NCBI GenBank assembly: GCA_964019155.1
Contig: OZ025244.1
Span: 11,867,155 to 11,931,154, forward strand
Length of the DNA stretch: 64,000 nucleotides
Direction: 5' to 3'
Source of the DNA: Osedax fenrisi
Taxonomy: Eukaryota > Annelida > Polychaeta > Sabellida > Siboglinidae
In this document: piece by piece, positions 22,329-32,231 of the stretch
How positions within the stretch are numbered: the first letter of the stretch is position 1
Layout of the letters: each line of letters starts with the position of its first letter
Program-made: the position numbers and the translations under genes
The notes under the pieces: generated by a model
The model's database searches: none
What the model was told of the DNA's origin: nothing
What the model saw: the letters and a program-made list of their open reading frames with translations, nothing else

Positions 22329-22528
22329 ATGTAACTTACAATTTGTAAGTAAGTATACTTACACATTTATTTATTCCTTGCCTTTCTTATTTCATATATA
22401 AAAGTATACATTGTAATAAAAGTTCTTTAACACATTAATTATGGTGTTTACATATCGCTAACTAATTATTTCAGAACAAGCAAATTGAAGAACTAAGAAA
22501 AATATGTAATGAATTTATTAAGAAATAG
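11696..22528 (+). CDS. TACC: TACC family protein, 7 proposed coding exons (gene span)
   Basis: The model joins 11696-11781, 12630-12780, 17489-17588, 18957-19141, 19508-19626, 21232-21352 and 22475-22528: 816 nt, 271 aa plus stop, all phases consistent. TACC proteins are coiled-coil adaptors that bind ch-TOG/XMAP215 and Aurora A at centrosomes and spindle microtubules. Identity rests on exon 3 (LKYSQTDVNRI, like human TACC3 LLQYSQKDLDA) and on the last three exons, which align almost without gaps to the human TACC C-terminus, ending NKQIEELRKICNEFI against NQEIEELTKICDELI. It is much shorter than vertebrate TACCs because the N-terminal part is small. The exon 2 and exon 4 donors are uncertain. 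The gene is convergent with FoxJ2/3. Confidence 0.85.
11808..12032 (+). mobile_element. hAT-type MITE, CGAGCC family, copy 2
   Basis: Starts TAGTGATGTAAATGATGCCG and ends CATCATTTGCATCACTA. The interior repeats GAGCCGAGACTTT and CGAGCCCGAGCCGAG. The flanking octamers are not clearly alike. It lies in TACC intron 1, 26 bases after the exon 1 donor. Confidence 0.78.
12130..12425 (+). mobile_element. tRNA-derived SINE, copy 1
   Basis: The head CCCGTAAGGCGTCAGACACAC resembles the D-arm and anticodon stem of a tRNA-Leu-like gene, and GGGTTCGAGCCTCGTCC is a good pol III B box. A body of about 200 bp shared with copy 2 follows (TTAGAAGTGATCTTATATAA..ATAAATAAATGATC) and the tail is AACAAATAACAATAAC. 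It lies in TACC intron 1. Confidence 0.75.
12630..12780 (+). CDS. TACC: TACC coding exon 2 (Q-rich)
   Basis: The acceptor ..TTTTACTAAACAG is followed by an open frame QTSHNIDLMNDSLEALAITG, a short Gln/Asn-rich run (QQRQQQQQY) and VNNANVYLPVKPTE. Two donors are possible. GAG|GTTATT at 12780 (phase 0) fits the next exon found. CTG|GTAACC at 12803 (phase 2) is the better splice signal but would need another exon in the Helitron-bearing intron. An ATG at 12607 would extend the ORF upstream if the acceptor is not used. Confidence 0.55.
12781..13716. other. TACC intron 2, first part: AT-rich, AAATATTTT-type degenerate repeats
   Basis: 12781-13480 is AT-rich without features apart from ACAAGTAACTATAACT repeats near 12920-12960 and a (TTA)n near 13038. 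From about 13500 to the Helitron border the sequence is a degenerate array of AAATATTTTT / TTTTGAAATATT units. The same type resumes on the other side of the Helitron (16615-16830). Confidence 0.5.
13781..14415. mobile_element. piggyBac-like MITE nested in the Helitron
   Basis: Inverted ends GGGGATCCCGCACA and TGTGCGGGATCCCC, each flanked by TTAA (13777-13780 and 14416-14419). TTAA duplication is the piggyBac hallmark. The 635-bp interior is AT-rich; the ORF at 13897-14112 has no transposase motif. Confidence 0.82.
14545..16055 (-). pseudogene. Helitron PIF1-type helicase, broken
   Basis: From high to low coordinates the helicase motifs appear in order: motif I DAPAGTGKTFLINLLL (about 15925-15990), Ia VASSGIAAALLLNCRTAHS, motif II FIVWDECTM (15520s), motif III GGQTLIFSGDFRLILP, LTKKMRVF, and near the end MTINTSQGQSF and QLYVVCSRAR. 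Helitron helicases unwind DNA during rolling-circle transposition. Several stops and frameshifts separate the motifs, and a MITE splits the gene between Ia and II. The largest open pieces are 15178-15570, 14941-15177 and 14468-14815. Confidence 0.88.
15536..15729. mobile_element. 194-bp MITE with ~40-bp inverted ends inside the helicase
   Basis: Ends CCCAGCAAACAGTAAGAGC.. and ..GCTCTTACTGTTTGCTGGG form an inverted repeat of about 40 bp that goes on as AGCATAATAGCAGCATAACAG. AG lies on each side; if one AG and the element are removed, the helicase frame across the site reads FRSCRFIVWDE, so the duplication is 2 bp. The interior repeats ATTATGCTGCT. Superfamily not assigned. Confidence 0.75.
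16615..17488. other. TACC intron 2, last part
   Basis: 16615-16830 continues the AAATATTTT degenerate repeats interrupted by the Helitron. 16930-17150 repeats TTACTATTTGAA..TTGGAAATGAATAAT about five times, and 17185-17305 repeats GATACTGATACGATACTGATAC. (TA)n at about 17333-17367. No exon seen. Confidence 0.5.
17489..17588 (+). CDS. TACC: TACC coding exon 3 (start of coiled coil)
   Basis: After CATATAG the frame reads ELKYSQTDVNRICAQIDAM and then QESRYLDNCAEISE. YSQ.D aligns with the YSQKDLD that opens the human TACC3 coiled-coil domain. Two donors overlap: GAGT|GTAGGT at 17588 (phase 1, fits the exon 4 acceptor at 18957) and GTAG|GTAAGT at 17592 (phase 2, the stronger signal, which would instead need the acceptor before 18919). 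With the first choice the domain is one heptad shorter than in human TACC3. Confidence 0.8.
18184..18400. repeat. 21-bp minisatellite (TTAACCATGAAATGTACATCA)n in TACC intron 3
   Basis: About ten units around CCATGAAATGTACATCATTA, some with TATCC or TAACC variants. As 21 is a multiple of three, both strands stay open: a 7-residue repeat like FMVNDVH on the minus strand and INHEMYI on the plus strand. I regard both as repeat artefacts because they sit in an intron and start and stop with the array. Confidence 0.85.
18957..19141 (+). CDS. TACC: TACC coding exon 4 (coiled coil)
   Basis: After a pyrimidine-rich tract ending CGTTAG the frame reads DNIEWKKQPPIIDRLVALN and then through EEINGIEVMIHHLNNKY. 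This last part aligns with human TDLNSMEKSFSDLFKRF. The only phase-0 donor that keeps this part is GAT|GTTTAC at 19141, which is weak and adds about ten residues relative to human. The 3' border is therefore uncertain. Charged, heptad-like sequence and GC content well above the flanks support coding. Confidence 0.7.
19508..19626 (+). CDS. TACC: TACC coding exon 5 (coiled coil)
   Basis: TTCTCGTAG precedes and AATCA|GTAAGT follows. The frame reads IMIGNTKSALKKLNKHKEKF and then DIDEKQFNDLKQSTNEILN, a continuous coiled coil. NTKSALKKLNKHKEKF aligns without gaps to human TACC1 NLKGVLEGFKKNEEAL. It ends in phase 2, and the split codon CA+A gives Gln with the next exon. Confidence 0.88.
19751..20040 (+). 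mobile_element. tRNA-derived SINE, copy 2
   Basis: Head GTCTGTGTGGCTGAATTGAC followed by TAAGGCGTCAGAC, which is close to a tRNA-Leu D-arm and anticodon stem; the B box (GAGTGCAAGCCC) is decayed. The body matches copy 1 (TTAGAAGTGATCTTATATAA, TTAACATGAGAG, GAGCCATGTGGTTATAA). The tail AAATAAATAAAAATAATA runs into a (TA)n tract. It lies in TACC intron 5. Confidence 0.75.
20104..20510 (+). repeat. Two pogo-like end sequences, direct repeat
   Basis: ATTCAGTAAAACATCTCTAT followed by AAGAAACCTCTTTATAA occurs at about 20104-20165 and again at 20449-20510, each right after a long (TA)n tract (20038-20103 and 20397-20448). CAGT.AAAC.TCT.TATAA is typical of pogo/Tigger ends. No transposase between them. 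It may be one element duplicated by recombination between the (TA)n tracts. Confidence 0.45.
20577..20660 (-). mobile_element. tRNA-derived SINE head, copy 3
   Basis: On the minus strand: ACGAGTGGCTTAGTTGGC, then GTCAGACACACAAGCAGTAG, then the B box GGGTTCAAGTATCACC. This is the head of the SINE seen at 12130 and 19751, with better preserved A and B boxes, but no body follows. It could not be folded as a complete modern tRNA by eye, so it is not called a tRNA gene. Confidence 0.65.
20661..21231. other. TACC intron 5, rest
   Basis: (TA)n at about 20659-20703, a tandem ACAAACCCTTTAATTATTATTT duplicated near 20717-20762, and short AACCAAAACCCTTGGTAT repeats near 20918-20962. No exon seen. Confidence 0.45.
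21232..21352 (+). CDS. TACC: TACC coding exon 6 (coiled coil)
   Basis: TTTATTTTTAG precedes. The frame reads KSNENSVQIK then KADSEIASLNMDIKCKDLK and ISELQKTSESM. KADSEIASL..ISEL aligns gaplessly with KAKAESAAL..VESL of human TACC1. Two donors are in phase 0: ATG|GTTAAT at 21352, which gives a gapless alignment, and AAT|GTATGT at 21379, a stronger signal adding nine residues. Both isoforms are possible. Confidence 0.88.
21380..22474. other. TACC intron 6
   Basis: AT-rich intron. Holds the direct repeat CTAATAAGCATTCTTCACT near 21860-21900 and a (TA)n tract near 22263-22325. No exon seen; the ORF 21382-21576 starts right after the alternative donor. Confidence 0.45.
22475..22528 (+). CDS. TACC: TACC coding exon 7 (C-terminus and stop)
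   Basis: TTATTTCAG is followed by NKQIEELRKICNEFIKK and TAG. This is the most conserved TACC signature (human TACC1 NQEIEELTKICDELIAK). An AATAAA polyadenylation signal lies 61 bases after the stop. Confidence 0.93.
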   Translation, partial: NKQIEELRKICNEFIKK

Positions 22529-22588
22529 ATATATCATATAATATTGTATGATAACATTATTATTTGAATTTGTTTGAATTATTTTAAT

Positions 22589-22594
22589 AATAAA
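22589..22594 (+). promoter_or_regulatory. AATAAA polyadenylation signal of TACC
   Basis: A canonical AATAAA hexamer 61 bases downstream of the TACC stop codon, followed by a T-rich stretch. It gives a very short 3' UTR. Confidence 0.55.
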
Positions 22595-22995
22595 TACCTT
22601 TATATTTCTATAAGAATTTCTTTAATTATAATATCATATTTATAATTCAATCAAATATATTCACATATTTATATAATATTGTTATTTATATTATTATTTG
22701 GTTGATTACTTACATTCCATCCATTAACTTTGATGAAGTTGACCTTTATAACGATATAGCTATATCTACTACCCATGTGTCTGAATCATTAACAAACGTT
22801 GAGCCATACATGCAGTTTTTAAAATAAACATTACAAAAATATTATACACATAAACAACTATGAATATTATAAATTATATTATTAATTTATTTACTTATAC
22901 AATTTTAGATGGGTTAAAATAATAGGTTAACGCAACATAGTATAATCTAATGTAGGGGATCATGTTATGACCCAGGCTATTTTTAAATTTTAATT

Positions 22996-23305
22996 GTTTA
23001 ATATATATCCATACTAATTTTTATTTTAATCATTTAATAAATTATTTTAATTTGTTGTTTACTTATTTGAGGTTTAATTATTTTTCCCTATAAGATAAAT
23101 AAAAATAAATTAACAATTATACATATATGTATATAATTTTATAAATTAAATATTTAATAGTAAATATATATGTATATATGTAATTGTTAATTTATTTGTA
23201 AATGTTTATTTATCTTATAGGCTTATAGGCACAAATAAGTAAACAACAAATTAAAATAATCTATTAAATGATTACAATTAAAAATTAGTATGTTGGATAT
23301 ATTGT
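22996..23305. repeat. ~310-bp near-perfect palindrome 3' of TACC
   Basis: ATATATCCATACTAATTTTT..TTAATTTGTTGTTTACTTATTTG on the left returns as its complement CAAATAAGTAAACAACAAATTAA..AAAAATTAGTATGTTGGATAT on the right, with CCTATAAGATAAATAAA..TTAACAATTA also mirrored. Arms are about 120-140 bp with a loop of about 50 bp of AT. It could be a foldback element or long-TIR MITE; no clear target duplication seen. Confidence 0.75.
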
Positions 23306-25269
23306 AAATAACCAACTCTTATGTTATAATACAAATCAATGATTAATTAGCAATAATAAAAAACTATATATAATATATATGTATAATAAAATTAATTAAT
23401 AATTACATAAATATATTATGCAATTTAGATATATATATATATAAAATATAAATTATTAATGTACTAGAAACTATAATTTTTTGTGTAATAATTAAATAAT
23501 GTAAAAGTTTTTTTTACAAGCATACAAGAATATTATATAATTATTTGTATAATGTTAACTATTATTTAATTATATATTATCATAAAATAATGTGATCATA
23601 TTTAGTAAATGTACACAATACTAGCTATCATTATGTGTAGGTGTAGGTGTAGTAACCTATAGTTACAAGTATACTTGTATACAATATCATGTAAGAGGTA
23701 AGCTGAATTTTATATTTATTTTTATTTTATAATTTTATTTTATATAATTTTATAACTATATATAGTAATGGTAATTCATACCTCTATCACAAATATAATC
23801 CCATCCACATCAAATTCAGCTTTCTTCTCACATTATATTATATGCAAGTAGGTTACAGTAGTGTACCCTGTATGGTTGTGGGTGTATTTGTTCAGAATTA
23901 CAATAGCAGGGTATCAGATTAAATGACATAGTTGACGTAAATTGTTTAGTTTATTAATGTTCAGGGAGTTGGGAAGTGATATGTTTATTCGATGATTTAA
24001 TTGATGCTACGAAGATAAATAGTATAGATTGAAGGGGATTGTTTAATTAGTTCTTTAATAATTGTTATCTTATTTAATTTATAATTTTGTTAATAATATT
24101 ATTAATTACAGGCATAGTATAAGTATAATATAGGGGTATAGGTATAATATAAGGTTATAGGAGTAAAGGTATCTATGACCATTATGTACAGGGTTTAGGT
24201 TAATATGTCTTTGTGATGATAAAGTATTATAATTATTAATGAGTTAGACTATAGTTAGACTATAGGTATACCTGCTATTATTAATAAATAATACTTTAGG
24301 GAAATATATACTACAAGAGGGTGAACTTGCATAAAGTAAGTGGGGCATTTGTGACATTAAAACAATACTATGTTTACATAAAAGGCATTGCAATGGTGTA
24401 ACCATGCTATACCATATGATGATGATGACATTCGGTTTATTTGCACTAAAATATGGTCATGTAGACCCCTTCGCTCGTGCGGGAAGAAAATAATAATAAA
24501 ATAATAGTAATATGATAATAATTTAATAATAATATACATTGAATATACCATGGACAACAATACTAAATAATATAAAGGACTATTATATACTACAGTCTGC
24601 ATTGATATGGTGTAGTGTTATATGCTACTATAGTTTACACCATTACAGTCAATACATATATATATATTATTTAAACAGGATTCACAGTAATTACACAATT
24701 CTGTGGTGATGTCCATTATCTAGTTTATAAATTATAATGGCCTTATAACTATGTTTCTATTAGAATTATATGGCCATTGCAATTAATAATATATTATTGT
24801 TATTTCTAGGAATTTATTTTTATGTGGAATGTGATTTAGTAATAGCAAGTGGGTGATAATAGTTATAAACATAACATATTTCAATATGGTGTATATATAT
24901 ATATTTGTTAATATAAATAGTTTACATTGCATAGTAAATACAGTATTATAGAATAATATAACACTTGTCATTTTTAAATTTTAGAAATATTATAATATAA
25001 AAAAAGCCAAAGGATAATAAGCATTATGTTGGTCGTTATTAAGTCTTTTGCAATAGGATAAAATAATATATGTCTATAAAATAAATTAATATTATTAAAT
25101 AGAGAAGGATATTGTGTTTTTCGTTCTACTAAATATGGTTTAAACATATATATGTTATTATACTACATTAATATCAGTGGGCCTTATATACTAATACCTA
25201 TTATAATTTGCTTTATATACCTAAATCATGTTAGGGACATTAATTTGTTATTGAATTCTAGCTATAGAT
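23306..25269. other. Intergenic AT-rich sequence
   Basis: No gene seen between the two convergent genes here. ORFs at 24357-24602 and 24783-24971 are AT-rich with no family signature. Confidence 0.4.
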
Positions 25270-25272
25270 ATA

Positions 25273-25500
25273 TATAAATACGAAGCCTGTAATGACCTAA
25301 TCTTTTGGCAACCAAGAAATGGAAAACGAAACAGAGTCCGGCAACCTATAAAATTTATAGATAACTTGAAGAATGATATGGCGTTGGACGATGTAGAAGA
25401 AATACGTAATGTTATGAGCGACAGAGAAGACTGGAGAACAATGAAATCAGGTCGAATGAAAATTCGACATAAGAAGAATATATATATATATATATTAAAT
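25273..25500 (+). mobile_element. LINE reverse transcriptase C-terminal tail
   Basis: The plus strand reads EACNDLIFWQPRNGKRNRVR, then QPIKFIDNLKNDMALDDVEEI and MSDREDWRTMKSGRMKIRHKK. The WxPRxGKRxRxRxP..F.D.L..D...D...I...M.DR..WR pattern is the usual end of a class of non-LTR reverse transcriptases that differs from the CR1/L2-like copies elsewhere here. It is strongly 5' truncated and followed by (TA)n. The minus-strand ORF over it is a shadow. Confidence 0.8.
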
Positions 25501-26899
25501 AAATGCAAGATTAAATAGACATCATGAAACTATAATATAAGAATACATAATATAAAAACTAAACTAATACAACAACTGATAATACTTGTTCAAATGCCAC
25601 TAATTTAATGTTATTTATATATGATAAGGTAAAGGTGGAATAATTATTTAATAAGATTTTTACTATCTAAACAACAAATAAATCTTATTTAAATCTATAT
25701 TTATGTGCATATATTGAATAAACTTAATAGAGTAATATTTCTACTGAATAAGTATTGCAATAGTATGGAGGTGATTAAATATGGTGCAGAAAATATACTA
25801 AAAAAGTGAATTCTTTCATAGGAGTGAAATCTATACCAAGATATATAATTATTATGATAATTCCAGTATATATAATTCTTATAATTGCGATATACAGGTT
25901 ATCTTTTATCATGTTATTAAATTGAAGAAAAATACAACTTTAATAATATAATATCTCACTTTGTGAATATATTTCCGATTTATATTCATTTACTACATAT
26001 GAATATAGTATTACGTTCAAATATATTAATACCTCGATGAGGAATAAATAATCGCAAATTAATCGTATATTTTATTGATAAATATTCTCTCACCAATGTG
26101 GTGATCACTACGCTATGTGATATAAATGCTAAACACCCTGTGTAAGTGTAAATCATAATAATAAATAAGGTTATGCAATAGTTGTGTTACCCAATGGTAA
26201 ACATCTCATCGTTTCATAGGGGAGAGGGGACATCATAGTAGACCCTTCGTTAATACTAAACGCTCGCGCTCGTAACCCTGCCAAAAGTTGGGGCCTAAAG
26301 TTATGTACATACAATCATTATCTATATACAGGGATTATGAATCATTCGTGCTTCGATTTCAAATTAATAACGGAATAAATAGGGCGGTATACGGGGGTAA
26401 GTTTCGTAGCCGTACACGCGTCGCTGATAAATAATAAAGACACTCAAAGTAACAATAAATGCCCATCACAAATTGTAAATATATATACATATATAGATAT
26501 ATGGTATTAAGGAATCGATCGTAAACTTAATGATACGATAAATAATACTATGTTTTACAAATAATACAATATTAATTACAGGATAAAACCACCACTCTCT
26601 CTTTCATGCACTCTGATCTCTCTTTCTCGTTACCACACACTCAAACGCACACATTAATCAACAATCGCATCGTATTCAATAATAAACATAGACAGCAGTA
26701 TACCGATGCATCGACGGGTAATTGATATATATATATATATACATATGTAAAGATTGCAATATGATATTTCCTGAGATAGAAAACTCCAAAAATAGAAAAC
26801 TCATTTTGCTCGGAATAGTGGGCGTGTGTAATAATAAACAGGTGGTGGTGGTGGTCACGCCCCCAAACAGAGATACTGTACTCTCTCTGCGCGACGCGT
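25501..26899. other. Region downstream of FoxJ2/3 (3' UTR and intergenic)
   Basis: The near part, next to the FoxJ2/3 stop, should be its 3' UTR. It contains GGTGGTGGTGGT and CTCTCTCT stretches at 26585-26855. A minus-strand AATAAA (plus TTTATT) is seen near 26070. No other gene seen. Confidence 0.4.
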
Positions 26900-27037
26900 C
26901 TACAGTATCTTGTCCCAGTTGAATTCCTCTTCCTCCATTTCAGTGGTGGTCGGGGAGTTAGCGTTGAATGAGTTCAGGGTGGTGGTGGTGGTGTTGCGAA
27001 TGGGCAGAACGTACGGGTTTCCAGAGTTTATAGTAGC
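26900..27037 (-). CDS. FoxJ2/3: FoxJ2/3 coding exon 11 (C-terminus and stop)
   Basis: The last coding exon: 45 residues plus TAG. A strong pyrimidine tract ending CCCTACAG precedes it. It reads ATINSGNPYVLPIRN, then five Thr codons (written as GGTGGTGGT on the plus strand), and closes MEEEEFNWDKIL. The final acidic-F-x-W-D-x-I-hydrophobic stop matches the vertebrate FoxJ3 ending DDFDWDSIV. I could not fix a polyadenylation site; the nearest minus-strand AATAAA I saw is near 26070. Confidence 0.93.
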   Translation of the reverse strand, partial: ATINSGNPYVLPIRNTTTTTLNSFNANSPTTTEMEEEEFNWDKIL

Positions 27038-30000
27038 CTGTAGGGACGAGAGAGAGACGGGGTTAGGCAAACAACTAGTAATGATATTATAATGCTATGT
27101 TTATGTGGTTATGATAATCATAAGCAGTATTATATGTATGCGATAATATATACCGATACTTAAATAACTAACTAATAATCTATATTGTATTACAGATAAT
27201 GAATAATTAATTTAGATACTGATAACTATAACATAACTATAATTACTATTTTAAATAAATTTAATAACAATATTTTTATCATTATCTCTTTCTACTGAAA
27301 TAAAACATTTCACTACTAATTATTTGTATTTGAAATACTCTAATTCATATTCGAACTTATTGTAAAATATCGATTCCATAAATTAAGTTGTAATATTATA
27401 AGATATATTGAGAATATTCCCGTTGATTAATAAAAAGTATCACATAAAATAAAATGTCGTTGTGTTAATAAAATTCATAAAATATTAAAATAAATTTAAA
27501 ACTAATATATTGAATATAAACATAGTTTAAATTAAGATAATCAGACAATTGTCATTAACATGTGTTGTTAATAACAAGACTTTAATGATATCGTTGAGTA
27601 AGTCGATGAGTGAAGTATACCTGTGGAATCTGATCGAGAAGAGATGAAGATACGTTGTAGCCGTGAAGAGAGGTGAAATCATTGTAGGCAATATTATCCT
27701 CAGTGTAAGCTGCAGCGATAATAATTCAATATTATTATAATTATAGTATATACTATATTGATAGTTATATTACAAATAATAGTAATATATATATCACTTT
27801 ATTTATGTATATCATAAAGTTATATACGCGATTCTTAAAATGTACTTCGAATAAATATATTTAATTATATTATAATAACTTTTTTATATAAAAAAAAATG
27901 ATAAACGATAAAACGTTACTAATGATGATTGAATTGTGACATATGTTCATAACAAAATCATATAATTTTAAAATAATTGAATACAATTTTAAAATGTTAT
28001 AATACGACGTAATATAAAAATAATTGAATATAATTTGAGTTTCGAGAAAGTGATAAACTATCACCGGGGGGGGGGGGGGGGTGGGGGGGGCGTGTCGCTC
28101 TAACCCTCTTCGGCGGCCTGTCTAAGCGTATCCACCTGCAGTCCAGACGTAGACAACGACTGAGAGATGCCCGTCTTGGAGAAGAACACTCGCAGAGATG
28201 AGGCCAGCTCGGAGAACTGGTCGTTAGTCATCGCCCACTTGGAACACTCGGCAGACTTCATGCTGTCCATCAAACCTACACATGGGTGGTGGCGATGGTG
28301 ATGAGGTTAATGGTAATACACATATCGTATTATTCTTGTTTAATAAAATTAATAAATTAAATAAAATAATATAAATTTCAATAATGTATGTTATCGTTAA
28401 AATATTTATATCTTATATTTTCGATTATATATTCAGACTACATAATTATCAATCAATCAATCGATAATAATAATATTTATTAGAAGAATTTTGTTTGTTT
28501 TCCGTTAGTTTTCTACTATATAATATAAATATACTTTTTCCTTCTAAATAAAGATAATCGATAGAGAATATCACATAAATATACGGTTCATAATCGAGAC
28601 ATTTATAGAATTATTTATTAAATATATGAGGTTATTCTACACTTATTTTTCATAATTATATTTTTATTTGTAAATGACCAGTTTTGTAAAAAATAAAACT
28701 TATAAAAATGTATACTTGTATATTGACAATATAATATTGTACATAAATATGATTACATTATTTGATCTCATCCCCAGTATGGATAAAAGTATATTAACAG
28801 AATATTAACGATGTAAAGATTTATAATGCCAATTCAATTTATGAATTACAAAACTAGTAGTGTAGTAGCGTTACCTTGGAACTGAGATAAGTCGGTATCT
28901 AGACTGTCCCAGTTGACATTGGAGGCCACTCGAACGCCTTCCTTTAGAGAGTCCAGCCAATCACCAGCCGGAAACACTGGGTAAGTGCAGGTTAGTAAAC
29001 AAGGGGTCGGCGATATTGTATACAATATTAATAATTCATTAGTAATCGTATCAGTCCAAACGTGTGATATTGCGTGAATTCCTCGTAAAATAATGTGCGT
29101 AAAAGAAAATAAGGTCGAGAATAAAGGTAATGATACGTGCTAGAATGAAAACAAGCTTTCGTGCGACATTTATTGAGGAAAGGTGCTTCCGTCGTCGACA
29201 AAGTGGGTGCTGCAACAACTCAAATAATATATACAAACCGCTAAATTAAATATAAAATAAATGTAATACGGATAAGAAAAAGATAAGTGTATTAAATCGT
29301 GTGATTAAAATAGGTATATAAACATAGGTATTAGGTGATAGTGGTGATGTTTACAATGATACGAGTAGAGGGAGGATAGGAATGGAGTGAGGGTATTGCA
29401 TACTTCCTAGTACGGAATATTTCGGTGCAGAGACTCGTGTGCTAGAGGTCAGAGAGAGAGGAGGAGGAGGAGGAGGAGGAGAAGGATAGTGAGATGAGGA
29501 ATAGGGTACACACGAGTTACTAGACACACTACTGTACCGTGGTCGATATTGGTTATCTCGGCATCCGACGGGAAATTGAGTAGATTCGATAACCCACCTG
29601 AATATAGGTGGCGTTACTAGGCTAGGCATTTAGTAAATATACAATACACATATATACATATATTTATATATAGATATATACAACGATGATATACAATGTC
29701 TACAATGTACGCATCCGTTAACAGTGTACTAGAATCTGAAATATTGAAAGTTAGTAGAAAAAGTGAGCGACGAAGAAACGGCCCGTCAGAAACGGCAACG
29801 GAATCACTCTCCTAGCAGCTCCTACGAAATGTCCTGCGTGCGTGCGTAAGTGTGCGTGCGGTGCGTAGAAAGCCACTCCGGATAAGCCACTCAGATGGGT
29901 GTGTGGTTACCTTCGTCTCGGTGCGGGGGGGCGGGGGCGCCACCGTCGAAAGGGGCGGCGGCGATGGGGGCCGGACTAGAGACGAAACCGTCTTCAGACG

Positions 30001-32172
30001 ACGAAGTTAAAAGGGAAGAGCCGCTACTAGCAGTCGGGCATTCGGGTGGCGGCACAAACAACATGCTAGGCGGTACCGCTGATGTGGGTAAGGTTATTCA
30101 CGTGGACACATGGACACGTTGACACTACACATGGACACTACAAATAGATACTATACGTGGATACTATACATAACAATAGGAGGATGGGCGGCGCACATTC
30201 ATGTATACACTGAACTGAGGAACGGATAGGTATGGGCGTGAGAATCGGGGGCATGTCTAAGTTAAGACACGCCTCTTCAGATGCCCGTGACTAAATAGAG
30301 AACGAAAGTACTAATTCATAAACTAATAGATAGACAACACGACTCATGCACTAATAGAGTAAGAGGATAGAGGGTAGGGGTACACAATGATATCATAGTC
30401 GCTAGTTTCCGTGGACTCCACCTGGTGGTGATGGGGGTGGCGACGACTAACCTGTATTCTCAAACACCGACTTGTACAGAGAACGGAAGCTCTCGTTGAG
30501 GTCCTGGTAGTGGGCGTTCTGTTCTATGAAAGAGCTGGAGATCTGAGAGGGGGAGAGGGTAACGTAGAATATAACATATTTACATCTTAATCGTTTAATC
30601 TTAATCTTTTATTAAATTTAAATAAAAAATTACTTTTGTTTATTTCATTTTATAGTTTTCTTAACATTTTTGGTGGGAACACATATTGAATATTTTATTT
30701 ATATTTATTGCATTATAGTCGGATCATCGGTGAACACATTAATGAGAAATACGAGTACATTGTTATGATAATATTAATAATTATTAATGATTGTAATGAT
30801 TATAATCTACTGAACTTTGGGTTTACGGGTATTAATTATTATTTTTTTGTTATCTAATAAATTATTAAATCTCAAATACGATATTATATATATATATTCT
30901 CACATCACCTATTCCTATATTTAACAGTAAAAACGTTAGCGTTGTTCACTCGAAGACGGTCACAAACCTGACGCAGGGGTGGCAGAATCACGGCGTCGTT
31001 AATCAGAGGGTGCATGGGTCCCACCCCGTTAACGAGGTCCATACAGGTGCGGTGTACGACGTTGGGGTTGGGGTTGTGGGAGGCGATGTGGTCCGCTACC
31101 CCGCTGTTACTGCTGGCGGCGCTAGAGTCGAGGCTGGCACCGCAGGCCATGTGTTGCATGACGGTGCTGGCGGCCATGTCGTCCTCGTACATATGTTGCT
31201 GCTGGGAGGGGGGTGGGAAGGGGCGTGGTTAGTAAGGGGGCGTGGTTACTGAGGGGGCGTGGCGGAGTGATGCCACCGAAATAGCATATAAATTAGACAA
31301 TAATATAGGACTGAAAGTTCTGCTAGGAATATTTAAGTATTAGTAAATTGTATATCTCAGAAATTAATTGTATATACAGTATATATATAGGTATATAATG
31401 TATATATATATATATATACTTCATCTGAATGGAAGCTAGTTAATACATAATACTTATGGGTTAATGTCCTACTATTATTAAAGCAGATAACCACTACTGA
31501 TAACGAAAAGTGGGAGGAGCCTATTGCGATAAGATCGATAATTCTTGCGTGGGCCCAATTGTGTGTTTCATTGAATTATAATATGACAGTGAATGCGAAT
31601 TTAAATAAAAAAGGCATCAATAAAGGCGCGCGCGTGACAAGTATATCGATCGTAAAACAATAGCACGAGAGCGCGCCTGTAATCGATAATCACTGAACTG
31701 GAGTCGGCGGGTCAGCGCTGGCACGGTGGTGGTGGTGGTGGTGCGACACACTGAATTGTTAATTATTTTTATTGAGTATTAATAATGAAACGATTAGTAA
31801 ATGAGGTGTGACTCGGTGCGAACACACTCGTACGGTACACCGCATACACACACCTATACATGCGGTTTCACTAAAGTTGAGATCTCATAATAGTAGACTA
31901 TAGTAGGTACCTACGGTAAACTTAATCTTAATTTACATTAAACCATGAGTCGTACAATTGTACTTAAGTATGTATACTACATAAGATCTATCACACATTG
32001 GTCCTATAATCCTATATAGGTACACCTGAATGTACATTGTAAATTAAAATAAAATCATAATTTATAAATTATTAATAGGTGTATTTATTATAATAAATTA
32101 TTATATATATATATATTATTAAATATGAGATTATTCAAAATTAATAATCAAAATATAAATAATTTCTATGCT

Positions 32173-32231
<59 letters not shown>

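Noticed and set aside
31010..31252. Two plus-strand ORFs over FoxJ2/3 exon 5, and the plus-strand ORF at 29895-30122 over exon 7
   Set aside because: GC-rich shadows of the minus-strand exons, which have matching phases and splice sites.
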